DNA from: Negativicutes bacterium
GTDB lineage: Bacteria > Bacillota > Negativicutes > SKW292
Reading direction: 5' to 3'
DNA: 15,765 nucleotides
NCBI GenBank assembly: GCA_026416215.1
Contig: JAOAFP010000027.1
Location: forward strand, 1 to 15,765
Both the position numbers and the translations under genes were made by a program. The notes under the pieces were generated by a model. It saw nothing but the letters and a program-made list of their open reading frames with translations, did not search any database and was not told the DNA's origin. Below are positions 7,055-13,951 of this stretch, piece by piece (position 1 is the first letter of the stretch; every line of letters starts with the position of its first letter).

Positions 7055-8080
7055 TTACACGATCTTACGGTGGGGGACTAGGACCTTCTTCAGGGTATCG
7101 AGGCTTTCCAGCACCTTGCCGGTGCCGTTGGCCACACAGTTCAGCGGCTCTTCGGCAATGTGGACCGGCATATGCGTCTCCCGGGTGATCAACCGGTTCA
7201 GCCCGGTCAGCAGGGCGCCGCCGCCGGTGAGGAAAATCCCACGGTCCATGATGTCGGCCGCCAGCTCCGGCGGGGTTTGCTCGAGCGCGTATTTGACTGC
7301 CTGGATGATCGCGGCAATCGGCTCGCTCATCGCCTCACGAACCTCATCGGACGACAATTCGATGCTCTTGGGCAGACCGCTGACCAGATCCCTGCCCCTG
7401 ACCACCATCTTTTTGTTGCCGATCCCCTGAATGGCATTGCCGATTTCTATTTTCACCTCTTCGGCCGTGCGTTCGCCGATCAGCAGATTGTTGCTTTTCC
7501 GCACATACTGGACAATTGAGCTGTCCAGACCGTCACCGCCCACCCGGATCGAACGGCTGACCACAATGCCACCGAGGGAAATAACCGCCACCTCAGTTGT
7601 TCCACCGCCGATGTCCACCACCATGTTACCGGTCGGCTGTTCAATCGGCAGCCCGGCACCAATGGCCGCCGCCATCGGCTCCTCAATCAGAAACGCCTCG
7701 CGGGCCCCGGCCTGGAGGGTGGCATCAATTACCGCTCGTTTTTCCACTTCGGTCACCCCGGACGGCACCCCTACGATTACCCTCGGCTTTACGAACGACC
7801 GCGATGGCAGAACCTTGCGGATAAAATACTTGATCATTTCCTGGGTCACGTCAAAATCGGCAATCACTCCGTCCTTCAGCGGCCGGATGGCGATAATGCT
7901 GCCCGGTGTCCGGCCGATCATTTGCTTGGCTTCATCACCCACCGCCAAAACCTTGCGGCTTTCGGCCTCAATTGCCACCACTGACGGCTCGTTGAGCACT
8001 ATGCCCCGGCCCTTGACGTTGACCAGCGTGTTGGCTGTACCCAGATCTATGCCCATATCACGGGAAAAAGAACTAAACAA
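7055..8080 (-). CDS. mreB: rod shape-determining protein MreB
   Basis: A 341-aa bacterial actin that forms membrane-associated filaments steering lateral cell-wall synthesis. The actin-fold ATP-binding motifs are present: phosphate-1 GIDLGTANTLV (about 10-20), connect-1 region with EEPMAAAIGAG, phosphate-2 MVVDIGGGTTEVAV, and adenosine motif FLTGGGALLTGL near the C-terminus. An N-terminal MFSSFSRD could help membrane binding. The start is TTG at 8080, with an AAAGGAGG site 8 nt upstream; this aligns with the usual MreB N-terminus, while the internal ATG at residue 9 would remove it. The gene lies 14 nt after radC, whose stop codon is inside the ribosome binding site region, giving the classic radC-mreB-mreC order. 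Confidence 0.97.
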   Translation of the reverse strand: MFSSFSRDMGIDLGTANTLVNVKGRGIVLNEPSVVAIEAESRKVLAVGDEAKQMIGRTPGSIIAIRPLKDGVIADFDVTQEMIKYFIRKVLPSRSFVKPRVIVGVPSGVTEVEKRAVIDATLQAGAREAFLIEEPMAAAIGAGLPIEQPTGNMVVDIGGGTTEVAVISLGGIVVSRSIRVGGDGLDSSIVQYVRKSNNLLIGERTAEEVKIEIGNAIQGIGNKKMVVRGRDLVSGLPKSIELSSDEVREAMSEPIAAIIQAVKYALEQTPPELAADIMDRGIFLTGGGALLTGLNRLITRETHMPVHIAEEPLNCVANGTGKVLESLDTLKKVLVPHRKIV

Positions 8081-8094
8081 TGTCCTGACCTCCT

Positions 8095-8781
8095 TTACAG
8101 ATTGCCCTCCCGGCCAAAGCTGTAATATTTATCGCCTCCGATAATCAGGTGGTCGAGCAACCTGATACCGATTACTTCGCCGGCCGACTTCAGCCTCCCG
8201 GTCAGCCGGCGGTCGTCTTCGCTGGGACTGACCTCGCCGCTGGGATGGTTGTGGGCCACAATCACCGCCGATGCACCAAAGCTGATTGCCGCCCGGAACA
8301 CCTCGCGCGGGTGAAAAACCGCCTGGCTGACCGCCCCCTCGGCAATCCTTCTTACCGTCAGTAGCTGATTTTTGGCCGACAGCAGCGCCGCGTAAACCAC
8401 CTCCCGCTGTTCAAGGGCCAGATAGGGGTGTAATACCGCGAAGGCATCGTCCGGGGAGGTGATCTTAGGGCGCAGGGTGCGGCCGGCCAGGGTGCGCCGG
8501 ACCAGTTCGGTGGCGGCAGCGATAGTCACAACCTTGGCCATTCCCAGTCCCTTGACCGCCCGCAGCTCGGCCAGCGGCAGGCTGACCAATCCCGCTAGTC
8601 CCCCGCACTGGTCGAGAATGCGCCGGGCCATGGCCAGCACCGGTTCCCGGGGAAGACCGGTGCGCAACAGCACTGCCAGCAGTTCACTGTCGCTGAGACT
8701 GTCCAGTTCTCCTCGCCAGATCCGTTCCCGCGTCCAGTCCGGCCGGCCGGCTTTGCCCCGTTCAGCCACCGTTGTCACCAA
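8095..8781 (-). CDS. radC: RadC family JAMM/MPN-domain protein
   Basis: A 228-aa RadC-type protein. An N-terminal helix-hairpin-helix part (LSDSELLAVLLRTG, then LRAVKGLGMAKVVTIAAATE, about 29-92) precedes the MPN/JAB domain with the JAMM zinc motif HNHPSGEVSPSEDD (177-190; ligands H177, H179, D190). The family is widespread, but its substrate is not established, and the old link to DNA repair in E. coli came from another gene. The start is uncertain: TTG at 8781, GTG at 8778 and GTG at 8769 are all in frame and the first overlaps maf by 20 nt. All forms are translationally linked to maf. The neighbourhood maf-radC-mreB is typical of Firmicutes. Confidence 0.95.
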   Translation of the reverse strand: MVTTVAERGKAGRPDWTRERIWRGELDSLSDSELLAVLLRTGLPREPVLAMARRILDQCGGLAGLVSLPLAELRAVKGLGMAKVVTIAAATELVRRTLAGRTLRPKITSPDDAFAVLHPYLALEQREVVYAALLSAKNQLLTVRRIAEGAVSQAVFHPREVFRAAISFGASAVIVAHNHPSGEVSPSEDDRRLTGRLKSAGEVIGIRLLDHLIIGGDKYYSFGREGNL

Positions 8782-9349
8782 TCGCCGGCCTGCACCCGCA
8801 CCGCTTCAACATAGCCAGGGTCAATGGCAGCGGCAGACCGATCACATTGCTGTAACAGCCGTCAACTGCCGCCACAAACGTCGCCGCCCTTCCCTGCAGG
8901 CCATAGCCCCCGGCCTTATCCAGCGACTCGCCGGTAGCCACATAGGCAGCCAGCTCATCATCGTCAAAATCGGTCATTTTTACCCGAGTGGCCTGCCAGT
9001 CGCTGGTCATTCCGGCCGGGGTCCTCACCGCCACCGCCGTGATCACCCGGTGCCAGCTCCCCCGCAGCCGGCGCAAATACTCGGCCGCCTGTCCGGAATC
9101 ACGGGGTTTGCCCAGAACCCTGCCCCGGCAGACAACAATCGTATCGGCAGCCAGCACCGCGTCACCGGCCTGCAGCTCAGGCACAACCGCAGCCTTTGCC
9201 TTGCCCTCGGCGTGTGCCACCGCCAGCCCGGCCGGCGCCCGGTCCCCGCCGTCTTCCTCCCGGTAGCGACTTTCCACCACCCGGAAGTCAATCCCTGCCA
9301 TGGCCAGCAGTTCCCGCCGTCGCGGCGACGATGATGCCAGGTAGATCAT
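8762..9349 (-). CDS. maf: Maf-like nucleoside triphosphate pyrophosphatase
   Basis: A 195-aa Maf/HAM1-fold pyrophosphatase. Family enzymes hydrolyse dTTP/UTP or modified nucleotides to the monophosphate, and overexpression of Maf in B. subtilis inhibits septum formation. The motifs are present in order: LASSSPRRRELL (4-15), AADTIVV (67-73, with the catalytic-type Asp), GKPRDSGQAAEYL (80-92), and DKAGGYGLQG with GCYSNVIGLPL near the end, the signature of the YhdE (dTTPase/UTPase) subgroup. The ATG overlaps the stop of the upstream membrane protein gene (ATGA), so translation is coupled. The C-terminal dozen residues (RCGCRPAIGDNGG) run into radC. Confidence 0.95.
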   Translation of the reverse strand: MIYLASSSPRRRELLAMAGIDFRVVESRYREEDGGDRAPAGLAVAHAEGKAKAAVVPELQAGDAVLAADTIVVCRGRVLGKPRDSGQAAEYLRRLRGSWHRVITAVAVRTPAGMTSDWQATRVKMTDFDDDELAAYVATGESLDKAGGYGLQGRAATFVAAVDGCYSNVIGLPLPLTLAMLKRCGCRPAIGDNGG

Positions 9350-9612
9350 ATCTTGCGCCAGATGGCAATGGCGGCGATTATTCCCAAAACACTCAGCAGG
9401 TTGGGGTAGATCGCCAGAGCGAAGGTTATTTTGCAGGCGTAAAGATCAACCACCACCGGTGTCATGTCCAGAACCGGCTTGCTGGCCAGCAGACCGGAAT
9501 CCAGCCAGGCCAGGCTGGTTGCCCTTCCCAGCACGCTCCCCAGCAATCCACCGGCCACCAGACCAATCAGAACCAGCAACAGCAACATTCCCCAACTGCG
9601 CGTCTGTTTCAC
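9346..9612 (-). CDS. small membrane protein, DUF4321 type
   Basis: A small protein of 88 aa with two predicted membrane segments, one near the N-terminus (WGMLLLLVLIGLVAGGLLGSVL) and one at the C-terminus (LSVLGIIAAIAIWR), joined by a soluble loop. Size, topology and position just before maf match DUF4321 proteins of Firmicutes, whose function is unknown. The GTG at 9612 (VKQTRSWG) is chosen because GGGAGG lies just upstream and the protein then begins as the family does; a TTG at 9642 would add ten residues but has no good ribosome binding site. The stop overlaps the maf ATG. It is the first gene of the mre unit. Confidence 0.75.
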   Translation of the reverse strand: MKQTRSWGMLLLLVLIGLVAGGLLGSVLGRATSLAWLDSGLLASKPVLDMTPVVVDLYACKITFALAIYPNLLSVLGIIAAIAIWRKI

Positions 9613-9629
9613 TGTTCCTCCCAGCCCAG

Positions 9630-9665
9630 AAAAATAAATCAATCCCCGCCCGGCGAAGATTGATT
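9630..9665 (-). terminator. possible rmuC terminator or leader hairpin
   Basis: On the minus strand, AATCAATC (9644-9637 complement arm) and GATTGATT form an 8-bp inverted repeat with a 13-nt GC-rich loop, followed by TATTTTT. It could end the rmuC transcript. But it lies downstream of the candidate promoter at 9681-9709, so it might instead sit in the leader of the DUF4321-maf transcript. The stem is mostly A-T, so the call is weak. Confidence 0.35.
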
Positions 9666-9680
9666 GACTTTCATCAAACC

Positions 9681-9709
9681 ATTTTACACTATCGCCACCG
9701 GCAATGCAA
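9681..9709 (-). promoter_or_regulatory. sigma-A-type promoter for the DUF4321-maf-radC-mreBC-rlmB unit
   Basis: On the minus strand, TAAAAT (9686-9681) is a five-of-six match to the -10 consensus. TTGCAT (9709-9704) lies 17 nt upstream as a partial -35. A transcript would start near 9674 and have a leader of about 60 nt before the GTG at 9612. It is the only sizeable gap (about 157 nt) between rmuC and rlmB, which supports a promoter here. Confidence 0.5.
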
Positions 9710-9769
9710 CCAACCGCAAAATCGCCGGAACCCGCCTGTCAATCAACAACCAGGTCGACGGCCAAGGCT

Positions 9770-11176
9770 TTATTCTTCGTCCCCGTCTGACAGCGGCGGC
9801 AATTCCAGCAGCCGGTTGCTCTCATCCGCCGGCAGCCCCTCCACCTTTTTCAGCTGTCGTTCAATGGCCCGGCTGCGCTGGGCGGCCTGCCCGATGGTGT
9901 TGCCGGTTTCCTGAATTTTTTTGCTGGTCTTGTCCAGCAGATTGCCGAATTTCACGAATTCGGTCTTGATCGCCCCCAGTATCCGCCAGACCTCGGCACT
10001 GCGCTGCTCAATTGCCAGAGTGCGGAACCCGATCCGCAGGCTGTTCAGCACGGCCATCAGGGTGGTCGGTCCGGCCACTACGACCCGGTGGTTATTGGCC
10101 AAATTTTCCGCCAGCCCGGGAATGCGCAGCCCCTCGGCGTACAGACCCTCGGTCGGCAGAAACATAATGGCAAAGTCGGTGGTGTGAGGCACAGCTACAT
10201 ATTTCCCGGCAATCCTTTTTGCCTCATCGACCAGTCGGCCGGCCAGCCGTTTGCGGCATGCCTCCACCGCCGCACCGTCACCCTGTTCATGTGCATTCAG
10301 CAGGTTTTGGTAGTCCTCGAGAGGAAACTTGGCGTCAATCGGCAGCCAGATCTGAGAAAGGCCGTTGTCCCGGCCAGGCAGCTTAACGGCAAATTCCACC
10401 CGTTCGCTGCTGCCGGGAATGGTGGCCACGTTTTTCTCATACTGACCGCTGGTCAATAGCTGTTCGATGATCGACTCCAGCTGAACCTCTCCCCATACCC
10501 CCCGGGTTTTAACATTGGTCAGCACCCGTTTCAGATCGCCCACCCCGGCGGCCAGCGACTGCATTTCCCCGAGCCCGCGGTGCACCATTTCCAGCCGTTC
10601 AGATACCAGCTGAAAACTCTCCCCCAGCCGTTTTTCCAGACTGGCGTGCAGTTTTTCGTCCACCGTCCGCCGCATCTCCTCCAGCTTGCGGCTGTTGTCT
10701 TCCTGTAAAGCCCGCAGCTGGCCGTTGACCACTTCGATTATTTTGGCCAGCTGTTCGGCATTTCTGGCCAGCTGGGTATCAATGGCGGCCCGGGTACTTG
10801 ACAACTGTCCGTCCAGCCGCTGGCTCAGACCGTTCATCTGTCCGTCCAGCTGCTGGCGAGTCTGGGCTAGCTGCTCGGAAAAAGCTTTTAGCTGCCGATC
10901 GTTGGCCGCCAGCATCTGATCAAAGCTCCTGGCCAGCCCGTCGGCCATACCCTGCAGGCGGTTGCCCACCTCCTCGCGCAACATCCGGCCACTTTCAGCC
11001 ATCTCCCTGCGGTTGACCAGCAGGGCCTGCTGGACGTCATCAGCCAGCCTGACCAGCTGGTCACTTGTTTTTTCCCGCAGCAGCCCGTCGGTTCTGACTT
11101 TTGCCCCAATCCGGAACAACTGCCAGATTATCACCAGCACTGCCGCTGCAATCAGTACACCCAGCCATTCTGCCAT
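9770..11176 (-). CDS. rmuC: DNA recombination protein RmuC homologue
   Basis: A 468-aa RmuC-family protein. RmuC limits recombination at inverted repeats in E. coli; the fold suggests a restriction-nuclease-like domain, but biochemical activity is not established. An N-terminal membrane anchor (about 4-21, WLGVLIAAAVLVIIWQLF) is followed by a long coiled coil (about 30-190, rich in Gln, Leu, Glu and Arg), then the conserved RmuC domain with TRGVWGEVQLESIIEQLLT, LPIDAKFPLEDYQNLL, KYVAVPHTTDFAIMFLPTEG and the helix following VVVAGPTTLMAVLNSLRIGF. The ATG has GGGAGGG upstream and lies 5 nt after the histidine kinase stop, so it is the third gene of the regulator-kinase operon. Confidence 0.94.
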   Translation of the reverse strand: MAEWLGVLIAAAVLVIIWQLFRIGAKVRTDGLLREKTSDQLVRLADDVQQALLVNRREMAESGRMLREEVGNRLQGMADGLARSFDQMLAANDRQLKAFSEQLAQTRQQLDGQMNGLSQRLDGQLSSTRAAIDTQLARNAEQLAKIIEVVNGQLRALQEDNSRKLEEMRRTVDEKLHASLEKRLGESFQLVSERLEMVHRGLGEMQSLAAGVGDLKRVLTNVKTRGVWGEVQLESIIEQLLTSGQYEKNVATIPGSSERVEFAVKLPGRDNGLSQIWLPIDAKFPLEDYQNLLNAHEQGDGAAVEACRKRLAGRLVDEAKRIAGKYVAVPHTTDFAIMFLPTEGLYAEGLRIPGLAENLANNHRVVVAGPTTLMAVLNSLRIGFRTLAIEQRSAEVWRILGAIKTEFVKFGNLLDKTSKKIQETGNTIGQAAQRSRAIERQLKKVEGLPADESNRLLELPPLSDGDEE

Positions 11177-11181
11177 TCAGG

Positions 11182-12345
11182 TCAGCCCTCCCGTTTCACT
11201 CCATCAGACGTTGCCGCCCTGACCGGCAGCCTGATCACAAATTTGCTGCCTTCGCCGCTGCTCCCGGCCAGCCAGCAGTCGCCACCGTGAGCCCGGCAGA
11301 GCTGCCTGGCGATGGCCAGCCCCAGGCCGGTACCGCCGTCGTTGCGCGATCGTGCCCCGTCGGCACGAAAAAAGCAGTCAAAAATTCGCGACCGGTGGGC
11401 AGCCGGTATGCCGCCGCCGTTGTCGCTGATCGCGATTTCAAAGCAGTCCGGGTCTTGATCGGCCAGCCCCACCGTGAGCTCGACCGCCCCTATCCGCGGC
11501 CGGACGTGCCGCAGGGCATTGGCCAGGAGGTTGTGCACAACCTGCAGCAGGCGGCCGCTATCCACTTCTGCCACCACCGGATTGCGGACATTACAGTCGA
11601 GCCTGACCCGTTTTTCCTCGGCCAGGGGCCGAAAATCGGCCACCGCCCTCAAGACGATATCGGAAACCGGCACCGGACGGCGATCAAGGGATAGCTGCCG
11701 GTTTTCCGCCAGGGCGATGTCGCGGAGATCGGAAACCAGCCTGCTGAGCTGATGAACCTCATCTTTAAGCAACAGTAGGTTTTCGTCGCTACGCTCCACC
11801 ACATTGTCCAGCATCCCCTCCACGTTGCCCTGAATGACAGTCAGCGGGGTCTTCAGCTCATGGGCAATATTGGCCAGCAACAGCCGCCGGTCAGCGTTAT
11901 TTCGCTCAATTTTTTCCGCCATCTCATTGAATGTGGCCGTAAGCCTACCAACTTCATCACCACTGTCCACCGCCAGGGGAAACGCCGGCCGGCCAGCGGC
12001 CATTTCCCGGGCGGCAACCGCCAGCCGTTTCAGCGAACAGGTCAGCCGGCCGGTAAAAAACCAAGCGGCAGCCACTGCCAGTGCCACCAGCCCTCCGCCC
12101 ATCGCGTACAGTCCATCGTGCACCGAACCGAGAAAATCGGCCTCACTTGCCCCGTAGCTCATTCCCGGCCGGCCACCGCCTCCTCCCATCATCACGCACC
12201 TGCCCATTGTCACAAGGTAACGGTCAAAGTGCGTCTGCATCTGATGGTTGGCCAGTTCGGTCAGCGCCACCACTGTCACCAGCAGCAGCAGAGCGGTCAG
12301 CCCAGCAAACTTGTAGCGCAGGCTGATGCTTTTAATTGTCAACAT
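11182..12345 (-). CDS. two-component sensor histidine kinase, HAMP-containing
   Basis: A 387-aa membrane histidine kinase. Two membrane segments (about 10-32 and 80-98) flank a short outside loop of about 47 residues. A HAMP domain (about 97-150), the HisKA H-box ANIAHELKTPLTVIQGN (H162) and a HATPase_c domain follow, with N-box HNLLANALRH (271-280), G1 DNGGGIP (308-314) and G2 GGTGLGLAIA (about 337-346). It should phosphorylate the adjacent regulator. The outside loop includes GRCVMMGGGGGRPGMSYG, a Gly/Met run with one Cys, too short for a PAS-type sensor. The ATG at 12345 overlaps the regulator's end by 14 nt, a typical coupled pair; an upstream in-frame codon at 12399 would extend far into it. 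The signal is unknown. The layout resembles BaeS/PhoR-like kinases. Confidence 0.94.
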   Translation of the reverse strand: MLTIKSISLRYKFAGLTALLLLVTVVALTELANHQMQTHFDRYLVTMGRCVMMGGGGGRPGMSYGASEADFLGSVHDGLYAMGGGLVALAVAAAWFFTGRLTCSLKRLAVAAREMAAGRPAFPLAVDSGDEVGRLTATFNEMAEKIERNNADRRLLLANIAHELKTPLTVIQGNVEGMLDNVVERSDENLLLLKDEVHQLSRLVSDLRDIALAENRQLSLDRRPVPVSDIVLRAVADFRPLAEEKRVRLDCNVRNPVVAEVDSGRLLQVVHNLLANALRHVRPRIGAVELTVGLADQDPDCFEIAISDNGGGIPAAHRSRIFDCFFRADGARSRNDGGTGLGLAIARQLCRAHGGDCWLAGSSGEGSKFVIRLPVRAATSDGVKREG

Positions 12346-13018
12346 ACTTGTAGCCTGCCCCGTATACCGTCGCAATATACTTCGGGTTCTTAAAGTCATC
12401 TCCCAGTTTGCGCCGGATATTTTTTATGTGGGCGTCAACTGCCCGTTCGAAGCCGTCAAAGGCATGGCCATAAACATTTTCGATAATCTGCAGGCGGGAA
12501 AAGACCCGCCCCGGATATTCGGCCAAAAGGCAGATAATCTTCATCTCAACATCGGTGAATTCAATGTCCCGGCCGGCTACCCCCACCAGATGCCGCCCCC
12601 GGTCAATGCGGAGGTCGCCGCGTTCAATCACCCGGATCACCGGTAAGGGCTGACGGCTGTAGCGGCGCAGCACAGTCCGGACCCTCGCCACCAGCTCACG
12701 GGGACTGAACGGTTTGCCGATGTAATCGTCGGCCCCAAGCGTCAGGCCCTCAATACGATCGCCCTCCTCATCGCGGGCGGTCAGCACAATCACCGGTAAC
12801 TGAGGCTTTTTTTCCTTGACCGCGATCATAACTTCCAACCCGTCGACCTTCGGCATCATATAGTCGAGAATCAGCATTGCCCAGTCTTCGTTCATGGCTG
12901 CCGCCAGGGCTTCCTGCCCGTCGGCGGCGCATTTCACCACAAATCCGGAGCCTTCCAGATACTGCCGCACTATCCGGCATATATTCGCATCGTCGTCGGC
13001 CACCAGAATCCGCTCCAT
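12332..13018 (-). CDS. OmpR/PhoB-family response regulator
   Basis: A 228-aa regulator with a receiver domain (1-120) and a winged-helix DNA-binding domain (about 130-228). The receiver has the acidic pocket ADDD (7-10), phosphoacceptor D52 in ILDYMMPKVDG, VIVLTAR with the switch Thr, and K in IGKPFSPRE. The output domain has the PhoB-like pattern IEFTDVEMKIICLLAEYPG, VDAHIKNIRRKLGDD and YIATVYGAGYKY. The ATG is preceded by GGGGAGAAGG. It is the first gene of the operon with the histidine kinase and rmuC, and targets are not predictable from this window. Confidence 0.96.
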   Translation of the reverse strand: MERILVADDDANICRIVRQYLEGSGFVVKCAADGQEALAAAMNEDWAMLILDYMMPKVDGLEVMIAVKEKKPQLPVIVLTARDEEGDRIEGLTLGADDYIGKPFSPRELVARVRTVLRRYSRQPLPVIRVIERGDLRIDRGRHLVGVAGRDIEFTDVEMKIICLLAEYPGRVFSRLQIIENVYGHAFDGFERAVDAHIKNIRRKLGDDFKNPKYIATVYGAGYKYVDN

Positions 13019-13071
13019 CGACCTTCTCCCCGTTCCCCGGCTGCCCGGCCTGATGTGTCTGCCCGGCTGTA

Positions 13072-13077
13072 ATTATA
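13072..13077 (-). promoter_or_regulatory. candidate -10 box for the response regulator operon
   Basis: The minus strand reads TATAAT, a perfect -10 box, about 54 nt before the regulator ATG. No good -35 box lies 16-18 nt upstream; the best 17-nt option is TCAACG. A TTGACT lies too far away (29 nt spacer). Some other activator might compensate, possibly the regulator itself. The site is just downstream of the presumed end of the IS3 remnant. Confidence 0.4.
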
Positions 13078-13088
13078 CCTTTTGCGGT

Positions 13089-13545
13089 GTACCCCGTTGA
13101 GTAAGCAGTCAAAACCGGCCTGTTCATTCCTGTGCTTTAAAACACCACCCTGTTTTGTTGTTTGGCTGGTGACTCAGAGGCCTTGCAACAGTGTTCCTCC
13201 GGTGCCAAATAGCCATGGATTCGTGAAGCCTCTGCCGGCTGCAAAAGATCTATATGTACCCGAACACCGCCGCCCTGGCCTCTTCCAATGTTCTATACCG
13301 GTGTCCATTCAGCCACTCACACTTCGTCTCTCCCCAGAAGAACTCCATAGGTATATTGACCCGGCAATCTCTTTTGCAGCTCATGCCGTTAATATCGCCA
13401 TACCGCTCCAGCCGCCTTTGATACTCGTTTAAAAAGTATACTGCCTGCCGCGTTCAGAGTGGATCAGTGTGCCTGATGTTTTCCCCGCCCGCGCAAAGCG
13501 GTTTCCAGTGCTGTACGGACTAGTTCCCTGATTATCTGCTATCCC
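13089..13545 (-). pseudogene. degraded IS3-family transposase (OrfB 3' part) with possible IS end
   Basis: No intact ORF exists here. On the minus strand, joined frames spell the C-terminal half of an IS3-family DDE transposase: QIIRELVRTALETALRGRGK, then LIHSERGRQY, then NEYQRRLERYGDINGMSC, then IPMEFFWGETKCEWLNGHRY and RTLEEARAAVFGYI, then RQRLHES and YLAPEEHCCKAS, ending at a stop at 13137. The order matches the family's HSDRGxQY, ESFWGxLKxE and HxxLGYLxPxE blocks. At least two frameshifts and an in-frame stop break it. The catalytic Glu block is present, while the N-terminal half with the first Asp is missing. About 48 nt beyond the stop, the minus strand ends GGGGTACA (near 13089), which may be the right terminal repeat; no matching left end was seen. 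It is a relic and cannot move. Confidence 0.8.
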
Positions 13546-13951
13546 ATAATTGTTTATACTGTGTTGTTTATGTCGTCCATCAAACGGGGGCAGGGTAAAG
13601 TCGAAAAACTGCTGTTTTTCGGAACGGGCACCAGTGCGGTAATTGTTATTGGCCTGCGAAAACTATTAATTACTCGTCACCCGTTTCGCAATTTGTCAAG
13701 GCCGTGCTGCCTGACATCCGTAACTATCGTGTCAACATCAGGACATAGCCCGCAGACCGGCACCATCGATTCGGCAACGCCAGCCGCAGCATTGGCGCCC
13801 GTCCATATGAACCTTGCCGCTCTGGCCAACGTTTATCCGATTCAAAAAACAACCGGCGTTAGCCACTGCATCTAATCAGCAGCGCATTCTCCAGGTATCC
13901 TTAACTTTTTGCATTTTCACCCTGCATACAGCTAAGCGGAAAGCCACACGC
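13546..13951 (+). other. gene-poor stretch with an unrecognised, possibly decayed ORF (13570-13875)
   Basis: Between the IS3 relic and the end of rfbB there is no convincing gene. The longest frame runs on the plus strand from an ATG at 13570 to 13875 without a ribosome binding site. Its first part, KVEKLLFFGTGTSAVIVI, resembles the Gly-rich nucleotide-binding start of small NAD(P)-like domains found in some glycan enzymes. A different plus frame nearby (about 13696-13752) reads VKAVLPDIRNYRVN, which could be a shifted piece of the same domain. The rest, up to 13875, resembles nothing I know. It may be the frameshifted remnant of a surface-glycan gene, but this is weak. Confidence 0.25.

Noticed and set aside
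6168..7430. 420-codon open frame on the plus strand opposite mreC and mreB
   Set aside because: It is the antisense shadow of two strongly conserved genes in GC-rich DNA, is rich in Pro/His/Arg and resembles no family.
5399..9350. Frequent CCGGC/GCCGG motifs as a possible repeat array
   Set aside because: They are irregularly spaced, lie inside codons of conserved genes, and reflect the high GC content; there is no repeat-spacer structure.
13100..13135. TTGACT in the presumed IS end as an outward promoter for the regulator operon
   Set aside because: The spacer to the TATAAT is 29 nt, far outside the usable 16-18 nt range.
13082..13432. Plus-strand ORF of 116 codons
   Set aside because: It is antisense to the recognisable IS3 transposase fragments, which explain the sequence better.
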